Shown here: one piece after another, positions 16,707 to 24,160 of the stretch
Numbering within the stretch: position 1 is the stretch's first letter
Layout: each line of letters starts with the position of its first letter
Assembly: GCA_017436325.1 (NCBI GenBank)
Contig: JAFSDI010000022.1
Coordinates: 1 to 37,228 of the forward strand
Source: Alphaproteobacteria bacterium
GTDB taxonomy: Bacteria > Pseudomonadota > Alphaproteobacteria > Rs-D84
Reading direction: 5' to 3'
Length of the DNA: 37,228 nt
Notes under the pieces: generated by a model
What the model saw: only the letters and a program-made list of their open reading frames with translations
Told to the model about the DNA's origin: nothing
Database searches by the model: none
Program-made: the position numbers and the translations under genes

Positions 16707-17381
16707 TTATTTTGCATCTACTTTGATACCAGGCCCCTGTGTCGTAGCAATCGATACGCCCAGAATATACTGACCCTTGGTAGATGAAGGCTTTACCTTT
16801 TTCAGTTGGTCAATCAATGCATTCGCGTTTTCAACCAATTTTTCTGTCGCAAATGACATTTTACCGATACCTGCATGAATAATACCTTTCTTTTCAGCAC
16901 GGTATTCAATTTGACCAGCCTTAGCAGTTGCAACCGCATCCGCAACGTTGTTTGTTACAGTGCCCAATTTTGGGTTTGGCATTAAGCCCTTAGGCCCTAA
17001 AACACGTGCAATTTTTGACATCTTTGGCATCATATCAGGTGTTGCAATTACACGGTCAAAGTTTATATTACCCGCAGCAACAGCATCAATTAATTCTTCG
17101 CCGCCAACAACGTCTGCACCTGCTTTCTTGGCTTCGTCTTGGGCATTTGCAGTAAATACAGCGACACGTACAGATTTACCAGTACCATGTGGTAATGATA
17201 ACATTCCACGAATGTTTTGATCTGCCTTGGTCACATCAATCCCTAAACGAATCGCAATTTCTAATGTTTCATCAAATTTCTTGGACGCATATTCACGCAA
17301 GGCTTCGATACCTTCGGACAATGAATAAACTTTTTCTGTATCCAAGTTTTTCCAAGTTTGTTGTTTCTTTGTCAGTTTCAT
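16707..17381 (-). CDS. rplA: Ribosomal protein L1
   Basis: A 224-aa L1 with the conserved LPHGTGKSVRVAVF and VLGPKGLMPNPKLGTVT. Slightly shorter than the usual 229-235 aa. It binds 23S rRNA at the exit-site stalk and often represses the L11-L1 mRNA. It starts four bases after the rplK stop, with GGAGG within the rplK end serving as ribosome binding site, so the two are coupled. Confidence 0.97.
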   Translation of the reverse strand: MKLTKKQQTWKNLDTEKVYSLSEGIEALREYASKKFDETLEIAIRLGIDVTKADQNIRGMLSLPHGTGKSVRVAVFTANAQDEAKKAGADVVGGEELIDAVAAGNINFDRVIATPDMMPKMSKIARVLGPKGLMPNPKLGTVTNNVADAVATAKAGQIEYRAEKKGIIHAGIGKMSFATEKLVENANALIDQLKKVKPSSTKGQYILGVSIATTQGPGIKVDAK

Positions 17382-17385
17382 GATA

Positions 17386-17817
17386 TTATTCCTCCACCTT
17401 TACGCCCATAGAACGGCATTGACCAGCAACAATATTCATTGCAGATTCAATGGTAGAGCAATTTAAGTCTGGCATTTTTGCTTCGGCAATCTCTTTCAAC
17501 TGTGCCTGTGTCATTGTACCAACAAAGTCACGACCAGGTTTATGAGAACCGATTTTCAATTTTAATGCTTTTTTGATGTAGTACGATACAGGTGGCAATT
17601 TCATAATAAAATCAAAACTGCGATCTGTATAAACTGTGATAATGCAAGGAATTGGCATTCCTGGTTCTTTATCAGCAGTTTTATCATTAAACTGTTTGCA
17701 GAATTCTGCAATGTTTACACCAGCCGCACCCAACGCAGGACCAATTGGTGGCGCTGGATTTGCCTGTTTCGCTGGAACAACTAATTTTACCAGCTGTTTA
17801 ACTTCTTTCTTTGCCAT
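17386..17817 (-). CDS. rplK: Ribosomal protein L11
   Basis: 143 aa from the ATG at 17817 (MAKKEVKQLVKLVVPAKQA), the standard length, with GGAGTG before the start. It carries the PAPPIGPALGAAGVNI motif of L11, the thiostrepton-binding protein of the ribosomal GTPase centre. The start at 17889 offered by the longer frame has no family support. Confidence 0.97.
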   Translation of the reverse strand: MAKKEVKQLVKLVVPAKQANPAPPIGPALGAAGVNIAEFCKQFNDKTADKEPGMPIPCIITVYTDRSFDFIMKLPPVSYYIKKALKLKIGSHKPGRDFVGTMTQAQLKEIAEAKMPDLNCSTIESAMNIVAGQCRSMGVKVEE

Positions 17818-17937
17818 TTGTTCACTCCATTTTTTGTGGTGCGTTATTGCACCTGAATGTGCTGTGGTGCGATATGGCGTATCTACCACAGTTTTTTGCC
17901 GGACAATTTATTTAATAAATCGCCCGAACAGAAACTT

Positions 17938-18123
17938 TTACTTTCCACCGCGCTCTGCGGCCTTTAGTATAGACTGTTTATAATCTTCACGCATTTTCTC
18001 AATATCTGCAAGACATCTCTTGCAACCCTCAGACTCGCGAAAGCTATTTACATACCGAACAACATCTTCGCGTGTGATTATCAACTCTAATTTACCGGTT
18101 TTAAGGTTTTTATAAACACCCAT
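17938..18123 (-). CDS. Unrecognised 61-aa protein between nusG and rplK
   Basis: The frame starts at an ATG (18123) one base after the nusG stop, with AAAGGG correctly spaced inside the nusG end, so translation is probably coupled. The protein is basic and helical, begins MGVYKNLKTGKLELIITRED and contains CKRC in the middle. No family is recognised. A small extra gene between nusG and rplK is unusual, since these are normally adjacent. Its retention in a very highly expressed operon argues that it is real and could be ribosome- or transcription-related (inference). Confidence 0.7.
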   Translation of the reverse strand: MGVYKNLKTGKLELIITREDVVRYVNSFRESEGCKRCLADIEKMREDYKQSILKAAERGGK

Positions 18124-18124
18124 C

Positions 18125-18658
18125 TTAAACCCTTTCAACCTGATCAAACTCTAGTTCCATACTGGTTTCACGACCAAATACCAATACAGTCACAGTCATC
18201 TTTTGCTTTACATTGTCAACTTCTGATGCGATACCGTTAAAGCCCGCAAACGGACCGTCAACAACATGAACCTCTTGCCCTACTTCATATTCAACATCTT
18301 CTGGCACAAGTGTTCCTTCTTCGACCTGCTTTAACAGACGACGCGCTTCTTCTTCGCTGACCGCAATCGGTTTGTTCTTTGCGCCCAAAAACATAACAAC
18401 CTGAGGCATCAATTTTACCAGCGAAAACGTTTCATTATTCATTACCATCTGCACAACGATATAGCCAGGAAAAAACTTTTTTTCGCTTTTTACACGACGA
18501 CCACCCCTTATCTCGGTCACTTCACGCGTTGGAACTAATATTTCGCCAAAAAAAGCATTTAAACGACGTTTGTCAATTTGTTCACGCAAACCGCGCGCAA
18601 CCTTATCTTCGCAACCAGTATGAACATTAACAACAAACCACTGCATATTTTCTTCCAT
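18125..18658 (-). CDS. nusG: Transcription termination/antitermination protein NusG
   Basis: 177 aa with the NGN domain (MQWFVVNVHTGCEDKVARGL, then FFPGYIVVQMVMN) and a C-terminal KOW domain starting VGQEVHVVDGPFAGFNG. It binds RNA polymerase to raise processivity and links it to Rho or the ribosome. AAAGGAAG is six bases before the ATG at 18658. It directly follows secE, as is widely conserved. Confidence 0.96.
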   Translation of the reverse strand: MEENMQWFVVNVHTGCEDKVARGLREQIDKRRLNAFFGEILVPTREVTEIRGGRRVKSEKKFFPGYIVVQMVMNNETFSLVKLMPQVVMFLGAKNKPIAVSEEEARRLLKQVEEGTLVPEDVEYEVGQEVHVVDGPFAGFNGIASEVDNVKQKMTVTVLVFGRETSMELEFDQVERV

Positions 18659-18679
18659 TTCGTACTTCCTTTGACTATT

Positions 18680-18859
18680 TTAGAATATCCAACCAACAAG
18701 TGCATTCAAAATACTATCCACAACAAAGAAAAACAATGTCGCAAGCCCAGAAAACACCAATATCATTATCGTAGAACGCACAACAGTGTCGCGCGATGGC
18801 CACACTATCTTAAACCATTCACCGCGAACCGACTTAAAAAATTCCAGTATTTTTTTCAT
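18680..18859 (-). CDS. secE: Preprotein translocase subunit SecE
   Basis: A 59-aa protein beginning MKKILEFFKSVRGEWFKIVW, with the SecE signature in the amphipathic helix (EWFKIVWPSRD) and one membrane segment (STIMILVFSGLATLFFFVVD). It is the short, single-span alphaproteobacterial type and part of the SecYEG protein channel. Its position between tRNA-Trp and nusG is the standard one. Confidence 0.95.
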   Translation of the reverse strand: MKKILEFFKSVRGEWFKIVWPSRDTVVRSTIMILVFSGLATLFFFVVDSILNALVGWIF

Positions 18860-18929
18860 AAAAAACTGCCTAAATTACGTAATTTAACCCATACCATACA
18901 ACAAACATACAACACATCAAAAAATGTGG

Positions 18930-19000
18930 CAGGGGCAGAAGGAATCGAACCCTCATCCGCGGTTTTGGAGACCGATATTCTACCGTTGAACTATGCCCCT
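18930..19000 (-). tRNA. tRNA-Trp (anticodon CCA)
   Basis: The sequence folds as a cloverleaf: acceptor AGGGGCA/TGCCCCT, D stem GTTC/GAAT, anticodon loop CTCCAAA, and T loop TTCGATT. The first anticodon-stem pair would be T-C, a mismatch. CCA is not encoded. It precedes secE, as in many proteobacteria. Confidence 0.93.
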
Positions 19001-19055
19001 GTGGCTGCACATCTGTTAAACCTGACGTACTGTATGCCATTATATAGTCTGCAAA

Positions 19056-19120
19056 AGAATAGCACACTAATACAAAAAATCAAGCGGAAATATTATAATA
19101 TTTTTACAAAATTTGCGCAA
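19056..19120 (-). promoter_or_regulatory. Tandem promoters of the tRNA-Trp-secE-nusG operon
   Basis: Upstream promoter: TTGCGC (19115-19120), 17 bases, TATAAT (19092-19097). Downstream promoter: TTGATT (19078-19083), 16 bases, TATTCT (19056-19061). Both point into tRNA-Trp. Confidence 0.65.
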
Positions 19121-19166
19121 GAGATTTTTAAGACCCCTTTTTTTGTTATTTGGATATAGTTTTTAC

Positions 19167-19196
19167 TTGCATATCATATATATTTTTTTCTACAAT
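19167..19196 (+). promoter_or_regulatory. Promoter of the virB8-9-10 trio
   Basis: TTGCAT (19167-19172) and TACAAT (19191-19196), 18 bases apart, about 27 bases before the GTG start. It is divergent from the tRNA-Trp promoters. Confidence 0.5.
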
Positions 19197-19222
19197 CATT
19201 TTAATAAATAGGAAGGAAATTT

Positions 19223-19903
19223 GTGTCAGACCGTGTAAAACCGCCAATTTTACTGTCAAGACTGATGGTCTTTGTGTGCGCAACCGCGTTTGTTGTGCTG
19301 TGTGTTATGCTTGTCACACTGACAAAAATGTTTCCACTGAATCGACCGGAAATTTTCTTTTTAACAACAACATCACCAAAAGATCAGCAAATCAAATTAG
19401 TTGAAATGCCTGTTTCTGGCGAAAATGTTGATTTGTATAAACGCGCTTTTATTCGCGAATATATCAGACACAGAAACGAAGTATTTACTAATGCGGCCGC
19501 AATGCACAGCACATGGGGTGGCGAAAATGGCAAGGTTCGTATTATGTCAACAGAAGATGTTTATGCTGATTTTATGCAGACTGCAATGTTTAACGCAATT
19601 ATGGGGGTATTGCCAGATTTTGATTTTTCGTGTCACGTTTCTTTTGATGGTAATCCAATGTATTTTTCGTCTGAAAATGCGTACAGGGTGAAGTTTAAAT
19701 ACTTTTGCGCAGATGCAAATGGGCAGGTTCAAGAAAGCGATGGAAAAATATATACTGTACAAATCAAATTGCAGGAAATTGGCGATACAGAAATAAATTG
19801 GGCTGACCGTATCGAAAATCCACTGGGACTGCGTATCAGCGAATATAAAATTATCGAAGGCGATGGCGACCCACTGGATACAGGGTTTCGTGGAAATAAT
19901 TAA
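19223..19903 (+). CDS. virB8: VirB8-like type IV secretion inner-membrane protein
   Basis: 226 aa: a short cytoplasmic start, one membrane segment (about residues 14-34) and a periplasmic domain. VirB8-like marks are EYIRHRNEVF, VRIMSTEDVYADF and, near the end, ENPLGLRISEYKI, matching the conserved NPLG-F/L-x-V-x-x-Y motif. VirB8 assembles the inner-membrane part of type IV secretion systems. The GTG start is supported by GGAAGGAAAT just upstream. It heads a trio with VirB9- and VirB10-like genes. A DotI/IcmL relationship (type IVB) is possible because that family shares the fold, but the motifs fit VirB8 better. Confidence 0.82.
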   Translation: MSDRVKPPILLSRLMVFVCATAFVVLCVMLVTLTKMFPLNRPEIFFLTTTSPKDQQIKLVEMPVSGENVDLYKRAFIREYIRHRNEVFTNAAAMHSTWGGENGKVRIMSTEDVYADFMQTAMFNAIMGVLPDFDFSCHVSFDGNPMYFSSENAYRVKFKYFCADANGQVQESDGKIYTVQIKLQEIGDTEINWADRIENPLGLRISEYKIIEGDGDPLDTGFRGNN

Positions 19904-19920
19904 ATTAAAAGGAAATAGAT

Positions 19921-21465
19921 ATGACTTTTATAAAAAATCTTAGGTTAAATATTTCTGTTTTATGCCTTGCAGGACTGGTTAGTATTCCTGCAAATGCATA
20001 TGACGAAGGATACTATGGTATTCAAGAAGCCTGGGAAAACCCAAATGCAAATATGACTGCGGGCAGTATAAAGCCAGGATACGCACAGTTAAACTGGTCA
20101 GCAGGTAGTGTATTGCCAATAAAACTGCGTAACGGTATGGTAACAATGATAAACCTGCCAAACGGGGAAAGAATCGCAGATGCAATTGTCGGCGACCCTG
20201 GCAGATTCCAAATAGACGCAACCCAAGGTGATAGAACTATGTTCTTGGCACCAGAAGGTAGCAATCAAGGTTCTGATACAAATATGATTGTAACAGGTGA
20301 ATCTGGCAATAAATATATTTTTTACTTGCAAGCACAACCAAGTAACGCAAGTGAAATTACATATTCACAGGTAGATGTTGTTCTGGATAATAATGCATCA
20401 CTGACAATGGCAGATGGAAGAAGCACAGGTACATCCAGCGCGGCACGTTCTATATTCAAAAAGGCACCGTCTGGGACAAACACAGTTGGCGTTGATGGCG
20501 AAGATTATGGATGGATAAAGTCTATGAAAATCGACCCATCTGAATTCCGCTTTGACTTAGACATTTTTGTACCAAATCCAGACGACTATGTTATCGCACC
20601 AGAACGTGTGTGGCGCGACAGAATCTTTACATATATTGATTTTGGCGACAAGGTTATATCAATGACACAAAGACCTGTTGTTTCACTGTTGGTCGAAGGC
20701 GGTGAATCACCTGTTGGGTTCCGTACGGATGGTGAAGATGGCAGACTGCTGATTGTAGAAGCCGTTGGTGATATGGTATTGCGCAGTGGTCAGCGTATCG
20801 TTTGTATCAAAAGACGCGAAAAACCATTCTTGATTGCAGATACCGCATCTGTTATGGCGCTGGCAGAAGCCAATGTCGCACAAAGTATGTTGTCAGGACA
20901 ATCTTTGAACAATATCGCATACACCGATAGTATGGCGGCAATGAGTATGGGAACAAACTATACAGGAACACCTGTATTTATGGGAAATAATCAAACTGTC
21001 AATCCAATGACAGGCGCAGGATATTATATGCCAGCAGGCTATAATATGCCACAAACACCAATGCCACAATCTTCGGGTAGTGTCGTTAATATGTTGCCAC
21101 AACAACGCAATACCGCGGGCGCATATCTGCCACAATCAAATATACCGCTGATTTCAAGTAATCAAGTCGGGGTCGCAGTAGAGCTAAAATCTGATACTTC
21201 TGTAAGGGCTTTGGATGATTATTGGGCAATGTTGCTGGCAAAATTTAGTGGTGAAGATGGCGAAGGTCTGTTAACACCGTATCAGGATATGGTCTTTTAT
21301 TCCGTAGACACCCAAGGTGTCGGTGATTTAGGAACAGGTTCTGCCAGTGCACGTATGTATCGTCTGCGTATCGGGCCATTTACGGATATTAACACTGCAC
21401 AAAAATTGTGTGATAAAATGTTAAAATTTAGTGGCACAAGTTGCAGTGTAGTCAGACTGCAATAA
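19921..21465 (+). CDS. virB9: VirB9-like type IV secretion outer-core protein with C-terminal SPOR domain
   Basis: 514 aa, much longer than the 250-300 of classical VirB9. A signal peptide ends at about residue 26 (SIPANA). The VirB9 N-terminal domain follows (MINLPNGERIADAIVGDPGRF, then NMIVTGESGNKYIFYLQ). A second beta domain spans about 230-300 (RIFTYIDFGDKVISMTQRPV, then LRSGQRIVCIKRR). A Met/Gln/Pro-rich linker covers about 340-400. The last 35 residues (YRLRIGPFTDINTAQKLCDK) look like a SPOR domain, a peptidoglycan-binding fold. VirB9 forms the periplasmic/outer-membrane channel with VirB10 and VirB7. AAGGAAA precedes the ATG, 17 bases after virB8. Confidence 0.82.
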   Translation: MTFIKNLRLNISVLCLAGLVSIPANAYDEGYYGIQEAWENPNANMTAGSIKPGYAQLNWSAGSVLPIKLRNGMVTMINLPNGERIADAIVGDPGRFQIDATQGDRTMFLAPEGSNQGSDTNMIVTGESGNKYIFYLQAQPSNASEITYSQVDVVLDNNASLTMADGRSTGTSSAARSIFKKAPSGTNTVGVDGEDYGWIKSMKIDPSEFRFDLDIFVPNPDDYVIAPERVWRDRIFTYIDFGDKVISMTQRPVVSLLVEGGESPVGFRTDGEDGRLLIVEAVGDMVLRSGQRIVCIKRREKPFLIADTASVMALAEANVAQSMLSGQSLNNIAYTDSMAAMSMGTNYTGTPVFMGNNQTVNPMTGAGYYMPAGYNMPQTPMPQSSGSVVNMLPQQRNTAGAYLPQSNIPLISSNQVGVAVELKSDTSVRALDDYWAMLLAKFSGEDGEGLLTPYQDMVFYSVDTQGVGDLGTGSASARMYRLRIGPFTDINTAQKLCDKMLKFSGTSCSVVRLQ

Positions 21466-21518
21466 AACACGGCATCAATGATGATATAAACACAAAAAAA
21501 TAACTACGAAGAAAAAAA

Positions 21519-23948
21519 ATGGCCAAACTAAAAGAAAAATTTTCAGGTATAAAAAATCACGTTTCGGTCGCCGTTAAGGATACACCAAAACGCGTTCAGT
21601 GGCTGCTGCTGGCGGCGGCATTTGTTGTGGTCTTGATATTATTGACGCTGCTGTTCGGTGGTGGTCAAAAAAAGATTGCACAAAATGATGTCGAAAAAAC
21701 TATTGCAGAAATAAAAATTAATCCTGATTTAGTTAACTGGGCAGAGGTTTTGGTCGGCGATGAAAAAAGTCAAGATATCGCGATTACCGCAACCAGCGCC
21801 GTAAATGTCTTGGCTGTAAATAATTATACAGAAATAAATGGCTTAGAAATCAAACAAAATTGTACACAAATTAAGCAAATAAATAATAAAATTGGTTGTA
21901 AAATATTTCTGACATATGCGCCAACCACTGTTCAACCTGTGACAAATGTGTCACTGTATGTCGAATGGCATGACGCAAGCGAACCAGAAACAATGAAAAA
22001 AGAATCTAGGATTGTGCTGACATTAGGGGCGCAGGCACCAATAATTGAACCAGTGCAGATTCCAATGACACCCGCACCAATGCCAGAGCCAATAACAGAA
22101 CCTGTCTATGATGCGCCAGAGTATGAAGAACCAGTCTATGATGAGCCTGAGTACGAAGAACCAGTCTATGACGAACCAGTATCTGAACCGACACCGATAC
22201 AACAAGAAATAAAACGTACTGTTGAGATTTTGGCACCGTCTGACCCATTTGCAACAAAGAAGAAAAATACTAAAAAACAAGAAGAAAAAATCGTTATTCC
22301 CGATGGATGTTCTGATTTTGCATTTCCTGCGTACGGAACATCCGGTAACCAAATTGGTTGGGTAAAGCCATCGGCAGGCGCATATTATTACCACCCGTTT
22401 TCAGATAAAGACTGTACAAATCCAGCAGGAACATACAATCCAGACAACGGTATTATCACAGATGATAATGGAAAAAAATTAGGTACAGATGCAGAACATA
22501 TGGGTTCATCGGTAATAAATAGCGGGATATTGCCAGAACTTAGCAATATCAATCCAGCAGTCAGAGAGGAGATTCGCGCACGACAAACCGATACACCGAT
22601 AAATTCATCACCAATGAGCGGCAGATTATTTAGTCCATCAAGCATCGTTAAGCCAGCAGAAGAAATAGAAACTGAAATTTATTTGGGGTCTGGTTCACCA
22701 TTGAAACCGTCTGTACCGTATGACAGACAATTTATACTGCGCCAATATAAACCAATACCTGCAACAATCGTATCAGAAGTACGTGCAGACTATGAGTCAC
22801 TGCAAAATAGCTTCTTGCCGGTACGCGCAACTGTTGATAGAAATGTTTATTCCGACACAGGACGCAATGTTATAATACCGGCTGGGACATTAATGCTGGG
22901 GTATGTATATGGTAAACTGCCGGGGCCATATGCGTCTATTGGTCGTATGCAAATCAAATGGTATCAATTCATTTTACCAAATGGTATGGAATATAACTTT
23001 GATGGTGGGGATTCCGATCCATTCTCTGGCGATGCACAGGGACGTGAAGGGGTCTTGGGACGCGGCAGTACAGACTATCTGGAACAGTTCTTTATGCCGA
23101 TGCTGACCGCGTTTGTACCTGCAGCAATTAACCTGATTAATCCAGTGGCTGACGCATTTGTTAATCAGATTGACTTGGATAATAATACAGTTGTTCAAAG
23201 TGGAACTATGCGTTCTTCTGAACTGGCAAAGAATGAAATCATTACCGCATGGAATCAGGTCGCACAAAAATTAATGTTGGATATGCTGGATAGCTCTGTC
23301 CCGCCGTTTACAATTGCAGCGGGTACACGCATAACAGTCTATTCACCACAAGATTTAGTCGCGTCATGCGGAAAAATAGGCGAAGGCAAAAAATGTTCGT
23401 TGGGATATAGTCCTAATACTAATAAAAGAAATACGCAAAGACACAACCCAGAAATACCTGATTATTCTTTACCAGAATGGGTGGGCCAAGCACGTTCATT
23501 TACCAACGATACATATTGCGATTGCGATGGTGATGTATGCAAAGTAAAAGAAGAGTGTAAAGGCCAAGGTTGTGGGGGGTATTCATATCAAACACTGCTG
23601 TTCTGGTGCCAATCTTTGAACTATGAATCAAAAAAGGCAAAGCAATATGATATTTATCGCGAGGACCAACAACAACAATATCAAAATACAATTGATAATA
23701 TGACAACAGAACAGTACAATACGGAAATCTTAGGCGTACAATATAATCCTGATGGCACAGTGCAAAATCCATACGAAACGCCAGCAGCGCCGGTTACAGA
23801 GGCAGAAGAAACCGTTCTGACCTGTATGGACGGCAGTTTGCCAGATGAAAACGGTTGTTGCGCAGGTGAAATTTATACAGATATGGGTGAAATGGGATTC
23901 AATTGCTGCCCAGAATCTGGTGGCGACTGCTTTCCACCAATATTGTAA
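21519..23948 (+). CDS. virB10: VirB10-like type IV secretion core protein with extra domains
   Basis: 809 aa, about twice classical VirB10. One membrane segment lies at residues 28-47. Residues about 68-170 resemble the ASH/choice-of-anchor beta-sandwich found in periplasmic proteins (VNWAEVLVGDEKSQDIAIT, Cys115 and Cys127, IFLTYAPTT). Acidic repeats with EYEEPVYDEP twice follow at 201-220. The VirB10/TrbI core covers about 401-622 (IPATIVSEV, RNVIIPAGTLMLGYV, ending FTIAAGTRITVYSPQDL). The tail has two cysteine clusters, at 667-685 and 769-803. VirB10 spans inner to outer membrane and gates the channel. It is followed by a terminator at 24000-24025. Confidence 0.82.
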   Translation: MAKLKEKFSGIKNHVSVAVKDTPKRVQWLLLAAAFVVVLILLTLLFGGGQKKIAQNDVEKTIAEIKINPDLVNWAEVLVGDEKSQDIAITATSAVNVLAVNNYTEINGLEIKQNCTQIKQINNKIGCKIFLTYAPTTVQPVTNVSLYVEWHDASEPETMKKESRIVLTLGAQAPIIEPVQIPMTPAPMPEPITEPVYDAPEYEEPVYDEPEYEEPVYDEPVSEPTPIQQEIKRTVEILAPSDPFATKKKNTKKQEEKIVIPDGCSDFAFPAYGTSGNQIGWVKPSAGAYYYHPFSDKDCTNPAGTYNPDNGIITDDNGKKLGTDAEHMGSSVINSGILPELSNINPAVREEIRARQTDTPINSSPMSGRLFSPSSIVKPAEEIETEIYLGSGSPLKPSVPYDRQFILRQYKPIPATIVSEVRADYESLQNSFLPVRATVDRNVYSDTGRNVIIPAGTLMLGYVYGKLPGPYASIGRMQIKWYQFILPNGMEYNFDGGDSDPFSGDAQGREGVLGRGSTDYLEQFFMPMLTAFVPAAINLINPVADAFVNQIDLDNNTVVQSGTMRSSELAKNEIITAWNQVAQKLMLDMLDSSVPPFTIAAGTRITVYSPQDLVASCGKIGEGKKCSLGYSPNTNKRNTQRHNPEIPDYSLPEWVGQARSFTNDTYCDCDGDVCKVKEECKGQGCGGYSYQTLLFWCQSLNYESKKAKQYDIYREDQQQQYQNTIDNMTTEQYNTEILGVQYNPDGTVQNPYETPAAPVTEAEETVLTCMDGSLPDENGCCAGEIYTDMGEMGFNCCPESGGDCFPPIL

Positions 23949-23999
23949 AAAATTTAGTCTGTTTTCGTTTGTGAAACATATCTGAATAAAGAAAATAAA

Positions 24000-24025
24000 A
24001 AAACACCCCAGAGGGGTGTTTTTTC
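24000..24025 (+). terminator. Terminator of the virB8-9-10 trio
   Basis: ACACCCC (24003-24009), loop AGA, GGGGTGT (24013-24019), then six T. Confidence 0.85.
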
Positions 24026-24124
24026 TGGCCTTGCGTTCAGGTGAAAATATAACTGTTTAATAATAAATATAGTTTTTATACCATTAATATAGATTTTGTC
24101 GCGCTATATATTTCTGGGTAATAT

Positions 24125-24153
24125 TTTACTTTGGTAATGATATATGGTACAAT
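24125..24153 (+). promoter_or_regulatory. Promoter immediately before the kinase-like gene
   Basis: TTTACT (24125-24130), 17 bases, TACAAT (24148-24153) with an extended -10 TGG just before it. Transcription would begin at about 24160, next to the ATG at 24161. The 100 bases upstream show no other clear signal. Confidence 0.55.
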
Positions 24154-24160
24154 AAAAACT

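Noticed and set aside
18578..19159. 193-codon plus-strand frame covering nusG, secE and tRNA-Trp
   Set aside because: It reads across a clear tRNA gene and secE on the other strand; not a protein.
19223..23948. Reading the trio as DotI-DotH-DotG of a type IVB (Dot/Icm) system
   Set aside because: The order would fit, but the NPLG motif of the first protein and the classical VirB9 and VirB10 core motifs fit the VirB type better; kept only as an alternative.
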